Notes under the pieces: model-generated | Told to the model about the DNA's origin: nothing | The model's input: the letters and a program-made list of their open reading frames with translations, nothing else | The model's database searches: none | Translations under genes and position numbers: made by a program | Assembly (NCBI RefSeq): GCF_036636695.1 | Contig: NZ_JAVWNW010000008.1 | DNA length: 64,000 nt | DNA from: Anaerorhabdus sp036636695 | Lineage (GTDB): Bacteria > Bacillota_I > Bacilli_A > Erysipelotrichales > Erysipelotrichaceae | Direction: 5' to 3' (one strand) | Shown here: one piece after another, positions 18,365-27,289 of the stretch | How positions within the stretch are numbered: the stretch's first letter is position 1 | Layout of the letters: the number at the start of each line of letters is the position of its first letter

Positions 18365-19099
18365 TTAACATTCTGTTTTCGTCGATAAGATTTCATATAC
18401 CTTGTGTTCAATCATTTCAAGAATCATAACTAAAGGAGCTTGTGTTGTTAAATTAAAATTATCAGATGTTCGTAAGAATGGCATGAAGTAGGCAATATTT
18501 ACGTCAGACATTCGTGCTACTGTGCATTTATCAGTATTGGTAATGCTGATAATTGTAGAAGAATGCTGTTTAAATATTTTCATCTTATCTATAACTTCCT
18601 TAACTTCACCCGAAACGGATAAAACAATAACTAAACTATTGTCTGTAGAAAAGGGATAAAAAGGATCGTCAATAACTTGCGAAAACTTTCCAACATTTGA
18701 AAGTAAGCGTGCACCCAGTTTTCCCAAAATGCCAGAGTCTCCAATACCAAAGAAGATGACATGTTCATGACTTAAAATTAGGTCAACAATCTTATTTATC
18801 TTTTCTTGAAATTTGGGTTTATCAATATCATCTAAAAAGTTTCTAACCATCGTAATATCCTCATACACAGGGATAACATCACGATGTTGTAGGTATAACT
18901 TAAGTTGGATTTTAAACTCTGAAAAACCTTCGCTACCTACTTTGTTACAAAATCGTAAAATAGTTGATGTTGATACATGTACTTCACTTGCTAAATCACG
19001 TATTTTCATTTTTGTGACTTTATGCATGTTTGCCAAAACATAATTATATACTTCTAGTTCTAGTTCATTTAATGTTTGCACTTGTTCATTTGTAAACAT
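18365..19099 (-). CDS. RpiR-family transcriptional regulator
   Basis: 244 residues: an N-terminal RpiR helix-turn-helix domain (about 1-75, with VSTSTILRFCNKVGSEGF) and a C-terminal SIS sugar-phosphate-binding domain (about 90-230, with FFGIGDSG and VLSVSGE). Such proteins sense phosphosugars made by the adjacent pathway. It lies just upstream of the GH1-PTS operon in the same direction, so it is the probable local regulator. A GGAGGT site precedes the ATG. Confidence 0.88.
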   Translation of the reverse strand: MFTNEQVQTLNELELEVYNYVLANMHKVTKMKIRDLASEVHVSTSTILRFCNKVGSEGFSEFKIQLKLYLQHRDVIPVYEDITMVRNFLDDIDKPKFQEKINKIVDLILSHEHVIFFGIGDSGILGKLGARLLSNVGKFSQVIDDPFYPFSTDNSLVIVLSVSGEVKEVIDKMKIFKQHSSTIISITNTDKCTVARMSDVNIAYFMPFLRTSDNFNLTTQAPLVMILEMIEHKVYEILSTKTEC

Positions 19100-19263
19100 A
19101 ATTGACCTCCATAAATTAATTATAATATAAGAAATATTCTTTTAATATATTTTATGATCTTTTAAAAATAAACTTCATAAAATAGTACTTTATACTTTTA
19201 GTTAAATAAAAAGTATGTACGCTTAATTTATAAAGATGATAAAATAGAGTGGAGGTAATAAAT

Positions 19264-20103
19264 ATGATTAAAGCACCGGTAAATAAAATTATTCCATTTT
19301 CAAATGTAGATGGTCCAGGGAATAGAACTTCTATTTTCTTACAATCGTGTCCTTTTACATGTTTATATTGCCATAATCCAGAAACAATACACATGTGTAT
19401 TCATTGCGGGGATTGTGTTAAAACATGTCCTACAAAGGCATTAACAGTTGTAAAGAAAAAAGTTGTATGGGATCAAACTAAATGTGTTGATTGTGATACA
19501 TGCATAAAGACATGCAAACATATGGCATCGCCTAAAATTAGAATGATGTCAACAGATGAATTGATGAAAGAAATACGTAAGCAAAAAGGGTTTATCAGAG
19601 GAATAACTGTAAGTGGTGGGGAATGTATGAATCATCCAGATTTTCTCTTAGAGTTATTCAAAAAAGCCAAAAAAGAGGGCTTAACATGTCTTATTGATTC
19701 CAATGGTTTTCATGACTTTAAAGATTATAAAGAATTATTGGATATAAGCGATGGGGTTATGCTGGATGTGAAAGCAGTAGATAATAAGTTTCATGAATAT
19801 TTAACAGGAGTATCTAATGAAAGTGTTTTAAATAATTTGACATACTTAGTTCAGGCAAATAAGTTAGCAGAAGTAAGAACTGTTTTATTGCCTAATAGTC
19901 CACAAGAAAATAAAAAAACAGTGGAAGAGGTCAGTAAAATAATTCAAGACAAAACAATTTATAAACTATTACGGTATCGTCCTTTCGGTGTAAGAGAAGA
20001 AGGCATAAAAGAAATTGGGAATACAATTACCTCTGAACAAGAGGCAAATAAACTATGTAAATTAGCAATTCGTTTAGGTGCCACACATACTCAAGTAATT
20101 TAG
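19264..20103 (+). CDS. yjjW: YjjW-family glycyl-radical enzyme activase
   Basis: Radical SAM enzyme of 279 residues. The SAM cluster motif CX3CX2C is CPFTCLYC, followed by two ferredoxin-type 4Fe-4S motifs (CIHCGDCVKTCP and CVDCDTCIKTC), the layout of glycyl-radical activases outside the PFL group. Overall form and length match YjjW, the partner of the uncharacterised glycyl-radical protein YjjI. It would install the glycyl radical under anaerobic conditions. A GTG at 19249 overlaps the GGAGG site; ATG 19264 is chosen. No glycyl-radical enzyme lies in the window, so its target must be elsewhere. Confidence 0.82.
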   Translation: MIKAPVNKIIPFSNVDGPGNRTSIFLQSCPFTCLYCHNPETIHMCIHCGDCVKTCPTKALTVVKKKVVWDQTKCVDCDTCIKTCKHMASPKIRMMSTDELMKEIRKQKGFIRGITVSGGECMNHPDFLLELFKKAKKEGLTCLIDSNGFHDFKDYKELLDISDGVMLDVKAVDNKFHEYLTGVSNESVLNNLTYLVQANKLAEVRTVLLPNSPQENKKTVEEVSKIIQDKTIYKLLRYRPFGVREEGIKEIGNTITSEQEANKLCKLAIRLGATHTQVI

Positions 20104-20111
20104 TGAGTAAA

Positions 20112-20150
20112 AGCTCAGTTTAAGTTAAAAACTAAACTGAGCTTTTTTTT
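20112..20150. terminator. terminator after the activase gene, shared by converging genes
   Basis: AGCTCAGTTTA (20112-20122) pairs with TAAACTGAGCT (20133-20143) and is followed by a run of T. It is flanked by the 3' ends of genes on both strands. Confidence 0.85.
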
Positions 20151-20889
20151 AGAATTTATAATGAATGGAATCTTTATATTCCTCGTAAAGTTTTTGATTA
20201 AGTTCATCTCCGCCATCTAAGTTAGCACTATAGAAAATAGGAGGATGTTCCATACCACGATTAACGAGTTCTTGTGTTACTGCAGCTACAATTGTATTGA
20301 GCATAATAGAACCAATGACTGTTGAAGTTGGACTTACTTTTTGTTCTAGTCCTTCAATACTTACACAAGCATCTCCAATATCACCATGGTTATCAAGAAC
20401 AACATCACAATATTCATACATGTTTTTTCCAGAAGGATGACGTGAAGTTACAGACTTAGAATAGGATAGGTTTGTAATACCAACTACCTTGCATCCTTTT
20501 TCTTTTGCATATTTTGCTATCTCAATAGTAACAGGATTTCTTCCTGACACAGAGTGAACAAGTAATACATCATCTTTTTTGAAATCAACTGTTTCAGCGA
20601 TGGATGTTCCATAACCTACAAGTCTTTCCATTTTACTTGTATGAGTAATTGGTGAAATATCAAGTAGAACTTCTCTACCGAAAATCGGATTAATCAACAT
20701 TAATCCACCGGCACGATAGTACATTTCTTGGCTTAATATTCCAGCGTGACTTGCACCGAAAATGTAAATAGATTTTTTATTTAAGACGGCATCAGCTAAT
20801 AATTGTGTACATTCTTCCATGTGTTGCATTTCATCTTTTTCAATTGTAGCAATTAAGTTTTTTATTTCCTTTAAATAATCAAAATTCAT
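20149..20889 (-). CDS. SIS-domain sugar-phosphate protein (UPF0309-like)
   Basis: 246-residue cytosolic protein with one SIS domain: FGASHAGILSQEMYYRAGG and VLLVHSVSGRNPVTIEIA form the phosphosugar-binding parts. It resembles UPF0309/SIS_2 proteins, whose substrates are mostly unknown; related SIS proteins isomerise or de-etherify amino-sugar phosphates. It is the last gene of the ascorbate-type PTS operon. Its place there suggests that it processes the phosphorylated product. An upstream in-frame ATG at 20919 is rejected because AGGAGG lies just before ATG 20889. Confidence 0.75.
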   Translation of the reverse strand: MNFDYLKEIKNLIATIEKDEMQHMEECTQLLADAVLNKKSIYIFGASHAGILSQEMYYRAGGLMLINPIFGREVLLDISPITHTSKMERLVGYGTSIAETVDFKKDDVLLVHSVSGRNPVTIEIAKYAKEKGCKVVGITNLSYSKSVTSRHPSGKNMYEYCDVVLDNHGDIGDACVSIEGLEQKVSPTSTVIGSIMLNTIVAAVTQELVNRGMEHPPIFYSANLDGGDELNQKLYEEYKDSIHYKF

Positions 20890-20966
20890 AAGTATCCTCC
20901 TTGTGTAATAAGTTATCAATGGAAAATTCTAAGAAAGAAAGCACTCCGAGGAATGCTTTCTTTTCA

Positions 20967-22244
20967 TTAACGAATAAATGAAGCCACTAAGCCTTCAAGA
21001 ATTCCCCATAGTGAGAAGTCTTGTCCACCATAAACTAGCATCCAAGATTGAATTGTGTTGTTGAAGAAGTAAGATCCAAATCCAACAAGCAATACCATGA
21101 TAATTCCTGAAACAGCTGCACCAATGACACATCCTCTGATACCACCAGTAGCATTACCAATGATTGCTGCGCATCCAATTTCAAAGAAACAAGTGAATGT
21201 AAGTGGAATGATAACAGTTGGGAACATACCAGCAGTTAAGATAATTGTAATTGTTGAAGTAATCATCGCAACAATGAATCCAAGAATTAATGCATTTGGA
21301 GCATATCCGAAAATAACAGGAGCATCTAATGCAGGAATAGCACCTGGTACAACTTTTTCAGCAATACCCTTGAAAGCTGGAACGATTTCACCGATTAACA
21401 TACGAACACCTTGAAGCATTACAGTTACACCAACACCAAAGTAGATTGAATGAGTGAAGATATATGTGAAGATACCAGTTGTACCACCTGCATATCCCCA
21501 AACAACTGCTGGATCAAATCCATTTACTTGAAGAATAATCGCAATAACAATATATGTTAAACAAATAACGATTGAACCTGTAATTGATACTTCACGTAAG
21601 AAACCTAATGATTTAGGGAAAACAAGTTTTTCTGTAGATTGTTCTTTGTTACCAACCACTTTACCAAGAAGACCAGAAATTATAGAAAGAACAGTAGTTG
21701 GGTGACCAATTGTGAATGAATCATCACCAGTTACTTCTTTAACAAATGGACGCATTAAGTTAGGTGATACAATCATATAAGTTGCAGTAAATACAGTTGC
21801 AAGAACAATTAACTTAGTTCCTGTTAATCCTGCATTAACACCTGCAGCGATAAATACAAATGGGAACCAATATAACATATGACCTGTTAAGAAAACAGAT
21901 TTCCATTTTGTGAAACGTGCGAATAATAAGTTGATTGCGAATGCCAATACCATTACGATACCGATTTGAGTACCATAAATACCACCAATATCAACTGAAG
22001 CTGGTGTAGCTGATTGAGGAAGTATAGTATTAAATGCAGTTGCAATACCATTAATTGAATTTCCAGTAATTAGTCCTGTACCTGCGTTTAATACGAAGAA
22101 ACCAATTGCTGTCATCATTGTACCCCTAACAACATCAGTAAATGATTTCTTTTGAAGAATTAGTCCAATACAAGCGATCAATGCTAAGAAGATTGCGCCT
22201 TGATTGAAGATCTCATTAATAATAAAATTAAATATACTCATCAT
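20967..22244 (-). CDS. ulaA: PTS ascorbate/galactitol-type EIIC (UlaA/SgaT family)
   Basis: Membrane permease of 425 residues with about eleven hydrophobic segments. The family pattern is clear: FLTGHMLYWFPFVF, and ALDAPVIFGYAPNALILGF in the second half. UlaA-type EIICs phosphorylate L-ascorbate in E. coli, but the family has other pentitol-like or unknown substrates. The operon here lacks the ulaD/E/F catabolic genes and has a SIS protein instead, so ascorbate is doubtful. GGGAGG precedes the ATG. Confidence 0.88.
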   Translation of the reverse strand: MMSIFNFIINEIFNQGAIFLALIACIGLILQKKSFTDVVRGTMMTAIGFFVLNAGTGLITGNSINGIATAFNTILPQSATPASVDIGGIYGTQIGIVMVLAFAINLLFARFTKWKSVFLTGHMLYWFPFVFIAAGVNAGLTGTKLIVLATVFTATYMIVSPNLMRPFVKEVTGDDSFTIGHPTTVLSIISGLLGKVVGNKEQSTEKLVFPKSLGFLREVSITGSIVICLTYIVIAIILQVNGFDPAVVWGYAGGTTGIFTYIFTHSIYFGVGVTVMLQGVRMLIGEIVPAFKGIAEKVVPGAIPALDAPVIFGYAPNALILGFIVAMITSTITIILTAGMFPTVIIPLTFTCFFEIGCAAIIGNATGGIRGCVIGAAVSGIIMVLLVGFGSYFFNNTIQSWMLVYGGQDFSLWGILEGLVASFIR

Positions 22245-22258
22245 TTGAATTTCCTCCC

Positions 22259-22549
22259 TTATTTAATGAATGATTTTAGAAAATTAATAGTTTTCTCTTC
22301 AACTTCAGTTTTATTCATGAAGTTTTCGATAACAACTACAGGTACTGTTGCACGGCCTTCGATGCGTTCGGCTAATTCTTTTGAAATGAAAATAGCATCA
22401 CAGTCATTGGAGCAACAAGTTCCGACATCACTACAGAATGCTTCAGCATCAAAATTTTGTTCTTTAATAATACTTTCAACTTTCATTTTCAACATGAGTG
22501 AAGAACCGCATCCAAATCCGCATACAGTTTGAATCTTAATAGTAGCCAT
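22259..22549 (-). CDS. ulaB: PTS EIIB, ascorbate type (UlaB family)
   Basis: Small cytosolic phosphocarrier (96 residues). The phosphocysteine is in TVCGFGCGSSLMLKM near residue 9, the pattern of the lactate/ascorbate-type IIB family. Several further cysteines (CSDVGTCCSNDC, about residues 39-50) are unusual and might bind metal or be redox-active. It lies 14 bases upstream of ulaA. Confidence 0.88.
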   Translation of the reverse strand: MATIKIQTVCGFGCGSSLMLKMKVESIIKEQNFDAEAFCSDVGTCCSNDCDAIFISKELAERIEGRATVPVVVIENFMNKTEVEEKTINFLKSFIK

Positions 22550-22562
22550 GACATCCTCCTTT

Positions 22563-23000
22563 CTAATTGTGATTGATAAGCGAATATAATTCTTCGCTCG
22601 AATTACAATTCGCTAGTTTTTGAATCATACCTTCAACCATCAGCTTCTCTGCAATTACTTGTAGACTATTCATATGTGATGTTTTATCTACACAAGCTAA
22701 GCAAAGAATGACAGATACAGGATCATTTGGACTTCCAAAAGTCACAGGGTTTTTAAGTGTAATCAGTGAAATAGAACTTTCCTTAACTGCTTCACTTGGT
22801 GCCGCATGTACTAATGCAAAACCCGGCATTAAGACCATATAAGGTCCCATTTCATAGACACTATGAATCATGCTTTCAACATAATTCTGTGTTATTTTAT
22901 TGTCTTCAATAAGAAGATTACCAGCTTCTTGGATAGCTTCTTGCCAAGTGTTAGCCTCAATATGATTTCTAATATTTCTCATGTTAATTACTTCTTGCAT
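22563..23000 (-). CDS. ulaC: PTS EIIA, mannitol/fructose type (UlaC family)
   Basis: EIIA phosphocarrier of 145 residues. The phosphorylated His is in the PGFALVHAAPSE stretch. It transfers phosphate from HPr to the EIIB encoded next. An in-frame ATG at 23033 falls inside the regulator gene; the AGGAGG site supports ATG 23000. It is clearly similar to the EIIA domain at the C terminus of the adjacent regulator, which points to an old duplication. Confidence 0.88.
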   Translation of the reverse strand: MQEVINMRNIRNHIEANTWQEAIQEAGNLLIEDNKITQNYVESMIHSVYEMGPYMVLMPGFALVHAAPSEAVKESSISLITLKNPVTFGSPNDPVSVILCLACVDKTSHMNSLQVIAEKLMVEGMIQKLANCNSSEELYSLINHN

Positions 23001-23010
23001 AAATACCCTC

Positions 23011-24957
23011 CTAATCATGTAAGTCATAGACAATATCTTTAGTGATATGGTCAGATTTTAAAATTTCTAAATTTGTTTTCTTTTCAAAAATATAGACAAG
23101 ATCAAGTAGAGAATTCTCATCTTTATTTTTTATGCCAAGGATGACTAAGTTACGTACAATCTTGGAGTTCTTGTTTCCAAAGGTAAGTGGTTTTTTAAGA
23201 ATTAAGATAGAAGTACAGTTATGTTTAATTCCATCTTCAGTTCCAGCATGAATAAAGGCAGTTTCAGGAACCAATACCATGTATGTTCCTAATTTATTTA
23301 CAGCATCAATCATTTTTGCAACATACCTAGGTTCAATAATATGTTTATCTAATAATGGTTTTGCAGCTAATTGAATTGCATCTTCCCAACTATCACAGTC
23401 TTCTACAATTTGTATATTTTCCGCATCAACTAAATCATGAATGTACGTTTTTGAGAAATTGTCTTTATCAATATCTGCATAGGACTGTAGAAAGTGATTA
23501 CACATTTGTGAATAAGACAATTGAAATAGTCTTGTCTTAATATAGTCAACATCATCGGGATACAAGAGTGGATTAACTGAGATTACAGGTACAGAACTAA
23601 AATTCATTTCATTGGTGCTGATAATCATATCCACAGTATTTAGTTGAATATATTTCTCGGCATCTGTTTTTGATAAAGGACCTATAATATTACACTCAGG
23701 AATGATTTGAGCAATTCGAGTTCGTAGTATAGAGGATGTTGCAACTCCAAATGAACAAACAAGTAATACATTGACTTGCATATCAACTTTTAAACTATTT
23801 TCATAGGCAGAAGCAATATACATGGCAATATATGCGATTTCATTTTCATCAAATTCTAAGTTATATGTTTTCTCTAAAACAATTAATTGATTCTTGGTAT
23901 ATTCATAAATCAATGGAATACTAATTTTAATTTGATCAAGAAGCTCATTTTGTATAGCAATATTATTTCTAATACGATAGATTGCTACTTTTAAATGCAT
24001 AGATAACCCTTTTGTAAAATAAGTTCGAACTTCTTCATCCAATGGTTGTAGTTGTCGAAGTTTATCAATTAAGAATCTAGCAATTTCATTTGCTTCTTTA
24101 TCTTCGTTGTATTCACTGTTATCAAGTTGAGTATTCTTTTCATTCATAAATAGCCAACAGAAGTAAATCTTTTCATCTTCGCTATAATGGAAAGGGGATA
24201 GAGATTTCATCATTGAATTAAAGTCTGGCTGATTTTTAATTTTTTGAAAATCACTTTCAGTTTTACCTTGTGTGAAAGAGTAGCCATGGTTGAAACGATG
24301 AATGCAATAGCAAAGAATAATTTTGATTTTCTCATGGTCTAGATAACTAACTTTCATTTCACTTTCAATTGATTTAATAATTTCTATAGCTTCTGTTAAC
24401 TCTGGATTTTTGTATAAAGTAGAAAGTATTGAATCAAATAACCATTTTTCAAATGATAGTTTTGATACTAGACGGATAAATGTATTTCTAATAGTATACT
24501 CATCAGCTACAATGACAATTCCTTGTCCTTTGATTTTTTGCAAATCAATATTATAATCTGCAAAGTTTTTCTCAACTTGTACAAATGTAGTGATTATTGT
24601 TTGCTTACTAACAGAACATAATTCTGCGAGTGAATCGTAAGTTACTTGTTGGTGGATGAGTAAACAAAGTGAGAGAACCAAAACACGATCTTCACGACTT
24701 AAAACTTTTGATGAAAATAAGATTGATTTAAGATGTGAAAGTTGTTCAGGGGATGCGTTGATTTTAGAACCACGATTTGGTTTAGTTTCAAAACCTATTT
24801 TATTTTCATCTAAAAAAGCTCTAATTTGATCTAAATCATATCGAATTGTTCGAGGGCTTACTGAAAACATTGATGATAAAACATCAATAGTTATGTAATC
24901 AGTTTTTTGCATAAGAAACTGCACAATTTCAATTTGCCTACTTGAGAGTGATATCAT
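23011..24957 (-). CDS. PRD-containing transcriptional activator with EIIB and EIIA domains
   Basis: 648-residue BglG/MtlR-type activator. Domains: winged helix-turn-helix (1-60), a second HTH-like region (about 85-140), PRD1 (about 190-290), PRD2 (about 300-400), an EIIB-like domain with Cys 401 in VCSFGVATSS, and an EIIA-like domain (about 510-645) with His 570 in AFIHAGTEDG. These regulators are phosphorylated by HPr and by the cognate PTS to report sugar supply. It is the first gene of the operon and should activate it. AGGAGA precedes the ATG. Confidence 0.88.
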   Translation of the reverse strand: MISLSSRQIEIVQFLMQKTDYITIDVLSSMFSVSPRTIRYDLDQIRAFLDENKIGFETKPNRGSKINASPEQLSHLKSILFSSKVLSREDRVLVLSLCLLIHQQVTYDSLAELCSVSKQTIITTFVQVEKNFADYNIDLQKIKGQGIVIVADEYTIRNTFIRLVSKLSFEKWLFDSILSTLYKNPELTEAIEIIKSIESEMKVSYLDHEKIKIILCYCIHRFNHGYSFTQGKTESDFQKIKNQPDFNSMMKSLSPFHYSEDEKIYFCWLFMNEKNTQLDNSEYNEDKEANEIARFLIDKLRQLQPLDEEVRTYFTKGLSMHLKVAIYRIRNNIAIQNELLDQIKISIPLIYEYTKNQLIVLEKTYNLEFDENEIAYIAMYIASAYENSLKVDMQVNVLLVCSFGVATSSILRTRIAQIIPECNIIGPLSKTDAEKYIQLNTVDMIISTNEMNFSSVPVISVNPLLYPDDVDYIKTRLFQLSYSQMCNHFLQSYADIDKDNFSKTYIHDLVDAENIQIVEDCDSWEDAIQLAAKPLLDKHIIEPRYVAKMIDAVNKLGTYMVLVPETAFIHAGTEDGIKHNCTSILILKKPLTFGNKNSKIVRNLVILGIKNKDENSLLDLVYIFEKKTNLEILKSDHITKDIVYDLHD

Positions 24958-25002
24958 AACTGTTCTCCTAACTTTATTTTATGTTTATCTTGAACTTGTA
25001 CA

Positions 25003-25031
25003 ATACTAACTGCTTTCATGTATTGTGGCAA
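25003..25031 (-). promoter_or_regulatory. possible promoter of the PRD regulator/ascorbate-type PTS operon
   Basis: On the minus strand TTGCCA (25031-25026), 17-base spacer, TAGTAT (25008-25003), about 46 bases upstream of the regulator start. The -10 is weak, as expected for an activated promoter. Confidence 0.4.
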
Positions 25032-25128
25032 GATTTTATATAAGTTAAACCTAAAATCGTTAGACTTGTAAAGTAGGCATAAAGAAATTATCATTTTTTA
25101 TAGAAAGATACATAGGGGTGGTACCTAA

Positions 25129-26439
25129 ATGACTAAGGGAAATGATATGACAAAGAAAATAGGATTTACAAGTATATTTTTGTTAGGAATAAATGGAATC
25201 ATTGGTTCAGGCATATTTTTATTGCCAGGCAAGTTATACCAAGATATGGCGGTTTCAAGCCTCTTAGTTATCTTATTTACTAGTTTCATGGTATTGATGA
25301 TTGCCTTATGCTATGCTGAACTGGCATCGCGATATAGCGAAGATGGTGCGGCATGGTTGTATGTATATAAAGCATTTGGCAAGTTTTCAGGATTTGAAGT
25401 AGGACTTAGTATTTGGTTTCTATCAGTGACAATTCTAGCTGCAGAAACATCAGCCTTTTTGACTACTTTACAAGGAGTAATGCCTGCATTAAAAGACCCA
25501 ATGATTTATAATCTAGTAGGTATTGGCATATTGGTTTTATTGTTTATTGCCAATTTGTTTGGAACATTGATTATGAAAGTACTCAATAATATTTCTTCTG
25601 CAACTAAGTTAGCAATAATCATTTTGTTCATTGTGGTGGGGCTATTTTTTGTTAGACCAGAGAATTTAAATATTATTTTGCCAGCAGGAACACATACCTT
25701 TTCAACAGTATTTACTGATTTTGCGAAAGCCTTGAGCGTTATATTCTACGCTTTTATTGGTTTTTCATTTCTACCCGTCGCAGCTGCTAAAATGGATAAT
25801 CCAAAACGTAATATTCCACTAGCGTTAGTTACTGTGATTTTAACAAGTACGGTTCTTTATGGCCTAATCACATTTGTATGTATTGGAATTCTTGGTACAT
25901 CATTATCTGGGGAAACTTTACCAGCAGCGATGGCTTTTAAGCAAATTTGGGGCGGATTTGGCTACAATATCATTATTATCGGTATGTTAGTTTCAATTGG
26001 AGGGCTAGCGATTTCGTTTGCGTTTGATGCTCCTGTAATTGCATCATCCATGGCTGAAAAAGAATTATTGCCAAGTTGTTTCTTAAAGAAAAATAAATAT
26101 GGAGCACCTTATATCAGTAGTATTGTTACCTTTGCTTTTGCGATAATTTTAGTGGTGAGTGGTGACTTTATGTATCTTATTTCGTTATCGGTATTTATAT
26201 CATTCCTACATAATGTTCCAAGTATTTTGGCAATGATGAAGTTGCGCAAAAAAGGTGGAGATACAGGATTTAAAGTTCCACTTGGATATACTGTACCAAT
26301 TCTTGCATTAGTATCAAGTGCGTATCTATTAACAGGATTTACATTTCAAATTGTTGCGGTGGGATTACTTATCTTAGTAATTGGCGCAATTATATATTGG
26401 ATACAAAATAAAGTGAAAAAAAGAATCAACGCGAGTTGA
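25129..26439 (+). CDS. amino acid permease, APC superfamily
   Basis: Twelve-segment transporter of 436 residues in the APC superfamily. The first helix carries the substrate-binding GINGIIGSGIF motif. A second conserved part is YAFIGFSFLPVAAAKM near the middle. Members import amino acids by proton symport or exchange them for another amino acid or amine; substrate cannot be told from sequence. A GGGGTGG site lies before ATG 25129; a second ATG at 25147 is possible. It is monocistronic. The last codons form one arm of the following terminator. Confidence 0.85.
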   Translation: MTKGNDMTKKIGFTSIFLLGINGIIGSGIFLLPGKLYQDMAVSSLLVILFTSFMVLMIALCYAELASRYSEDGAAWLYVYKAFGKFSGFEVGLSIWFLSVTILAAETSAFLTTLQGVMPALKDPMIYNLVGIGILVLLFIANLFGTLIMKVLNNISSATKLAIIILFIVVGLFFVRPENLNIILPAGTHTFSTVFTDFAKALSVIFYAFIGFSFLPVAAAKMDNPKRNIPLALVTVILTSTVLYGLITFVCIGILGTSLSGETLPAAMAFKQIWGGFGYNIIIIGMLVSIGGLAISFAFDAPVIASSMAEKELLPSCFLKKNKYGAPYISSIVTFAFAIILVVSGDFMYLISLSVFISFLHNVPSILAMMKLRKKGGDTGFKVPLGYTVPILALVSSAYLLTGFTFQIVAVGLLILVIGAIIYWIQNKVKKRINAS

Positions 26440-26444
26440 TTCTT
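26421..26444. terminator. terminator shared by the permease and the prepilin gene
   Basis: AAGAATCAAC (26421-26430) and GTTGATTCTT (26435-26444) form a 10-bp stem with a GCGA loop. On the minus strand a T run follows, so it is strongest as terminator of the prepilin gene. The permease stop codon lies inside it. Confidence 0.75.
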
Positions 26445-27226
26445 TACTTAATTTTTTCAAAGTTACTTGAGTTATTAAATGTATTGCGAATTGCATCAGT
26501 GGATAATCCATTCAATGAAGGAAGAGAGAATCTATATTCTCTTTTTTTCTTATACCATTGTCCTTCAAAGAAATATAAGTCAGAGTTCCAACCTGCAGAT
26601 GAAGTGTTGTTTGTTGAAGCAAATAATATTTCAGTCCAACTTCCTTCTGCATAGAAAGGTTGATAGTACCATGTGCCAGACATTCCAGCATTTTTAAGTG
26701 TCTCAGGATCAATCGTTCCCCATGTATTACCATTCTTTTTGAAAATATATTCACGCATTATATCATTATTTTTAAATTCTACACCGAGTAAATCTTTTAT
26801 ACATTGCTTATCTGTTCCACACGCATTTATTTTTTTGTTTAAATCTGCCATTTCTTTTGCAATGTATTCATCATAGATGGTGAGAGTTCCAAAGGAACTA
26901 ATCTTATGTTCATCACAATATATACCATAGCCATAAAGTACTTCATACTTTTTATGAGACTTTGGACAAGAAGCAGCACCAGCAAAGTAGGTACCATCTG
27001 TATTGTTCACAATTTCTTCAAGAGAAACTTTTGTATCCAGTGCAGTTTCCTGTTTGTATGCCCGCATAATTGTATTTATATTATCTTGACACGTTACTTT
27101 TTGAGAAGATTCAATGTAGCCTGTAATGTTAGGTACAATAAGTAAAGCTAAAACAGCTAATACTGCAATAACAACTATTAGCTCTATTAATGTGAATCCT
27201 CTTTTTTTGTGATTTATATAGTTCAT
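26444..27226 (-). CDS. lone type IV prepilin-like protein
   Basis: 260 residues with a class III (prepilin) signal: KKRG followed by FTLIELIVVIAVLAVLALL, so cleavage after Gly and N-methylation of Phe are predicted. The mature part is long for a pseudopilin and contains four Cys in two close pairs (about SCPK/YCDE and ACGTDKQC), which may form disulphides. An upstream frame extension to 27394 is rejected because GGAG sits just before ATG 27226. No pilus ATPase, prepilin peptidase or other pilin gene is in the window. It could be a minor pilin served by a distant system. Confidence 0.78.
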   Translation of the reverse strand: MNYINHKKRGFTLIELIVVIAVLAVLALLIVPNITGYIESSQKVTCQDNINTIMRAYKQETALDTKVSLEEIVNNTDGTYFAGAASCPKSHKKYEVLYGYGIYCDEHKISSFGTLTIYDEYIAKEMADLNKKINACGTDKQCIKDLLGVEFKNNDIMREYIFKKNGNTWGTIDPETLKNAGMSGTWYYQPFYAEGSWTEILFASTNNTSSAGWNSDLYFFEGQWYKKKREYRFSLPSLNGLSTDAIRNTFNNSSNFEKIK

Positions 27227-27260
27227 AATTTCTCCGTCATAATACAATATACTTTTTAGT

Positions 27261-27289
27261 ATTATATCAAATAAGAGAGATAAATCAAA
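27261..27289 (-). promoter_or_regulatory. promoter of the prepilin gene
   Basis: On the minus strand an extended -10 (TG-A-TATAAT, TATAAT at 27266-27261) with a -35 TTGATT (27288-27283) 16 bases upstream, 35 bases before the prepilin start. Confidence 0.5.

Noticed and set aside
19185..19220. ATACTTTT/AAAAGTAT inverted repeat between rpiR and the activase gene
   Set aside because: The arms are AT-rich with an uneven outer part, and it does not line up with a clear promoter.
25114..25125. AGGGGTGGTACC resembles the T-box antiterminator sequence
   Set aside because: There is no specifier stem or terminator in the bases upstream, and the GGGGTGG part is well placed as the ribosome site of the permease.
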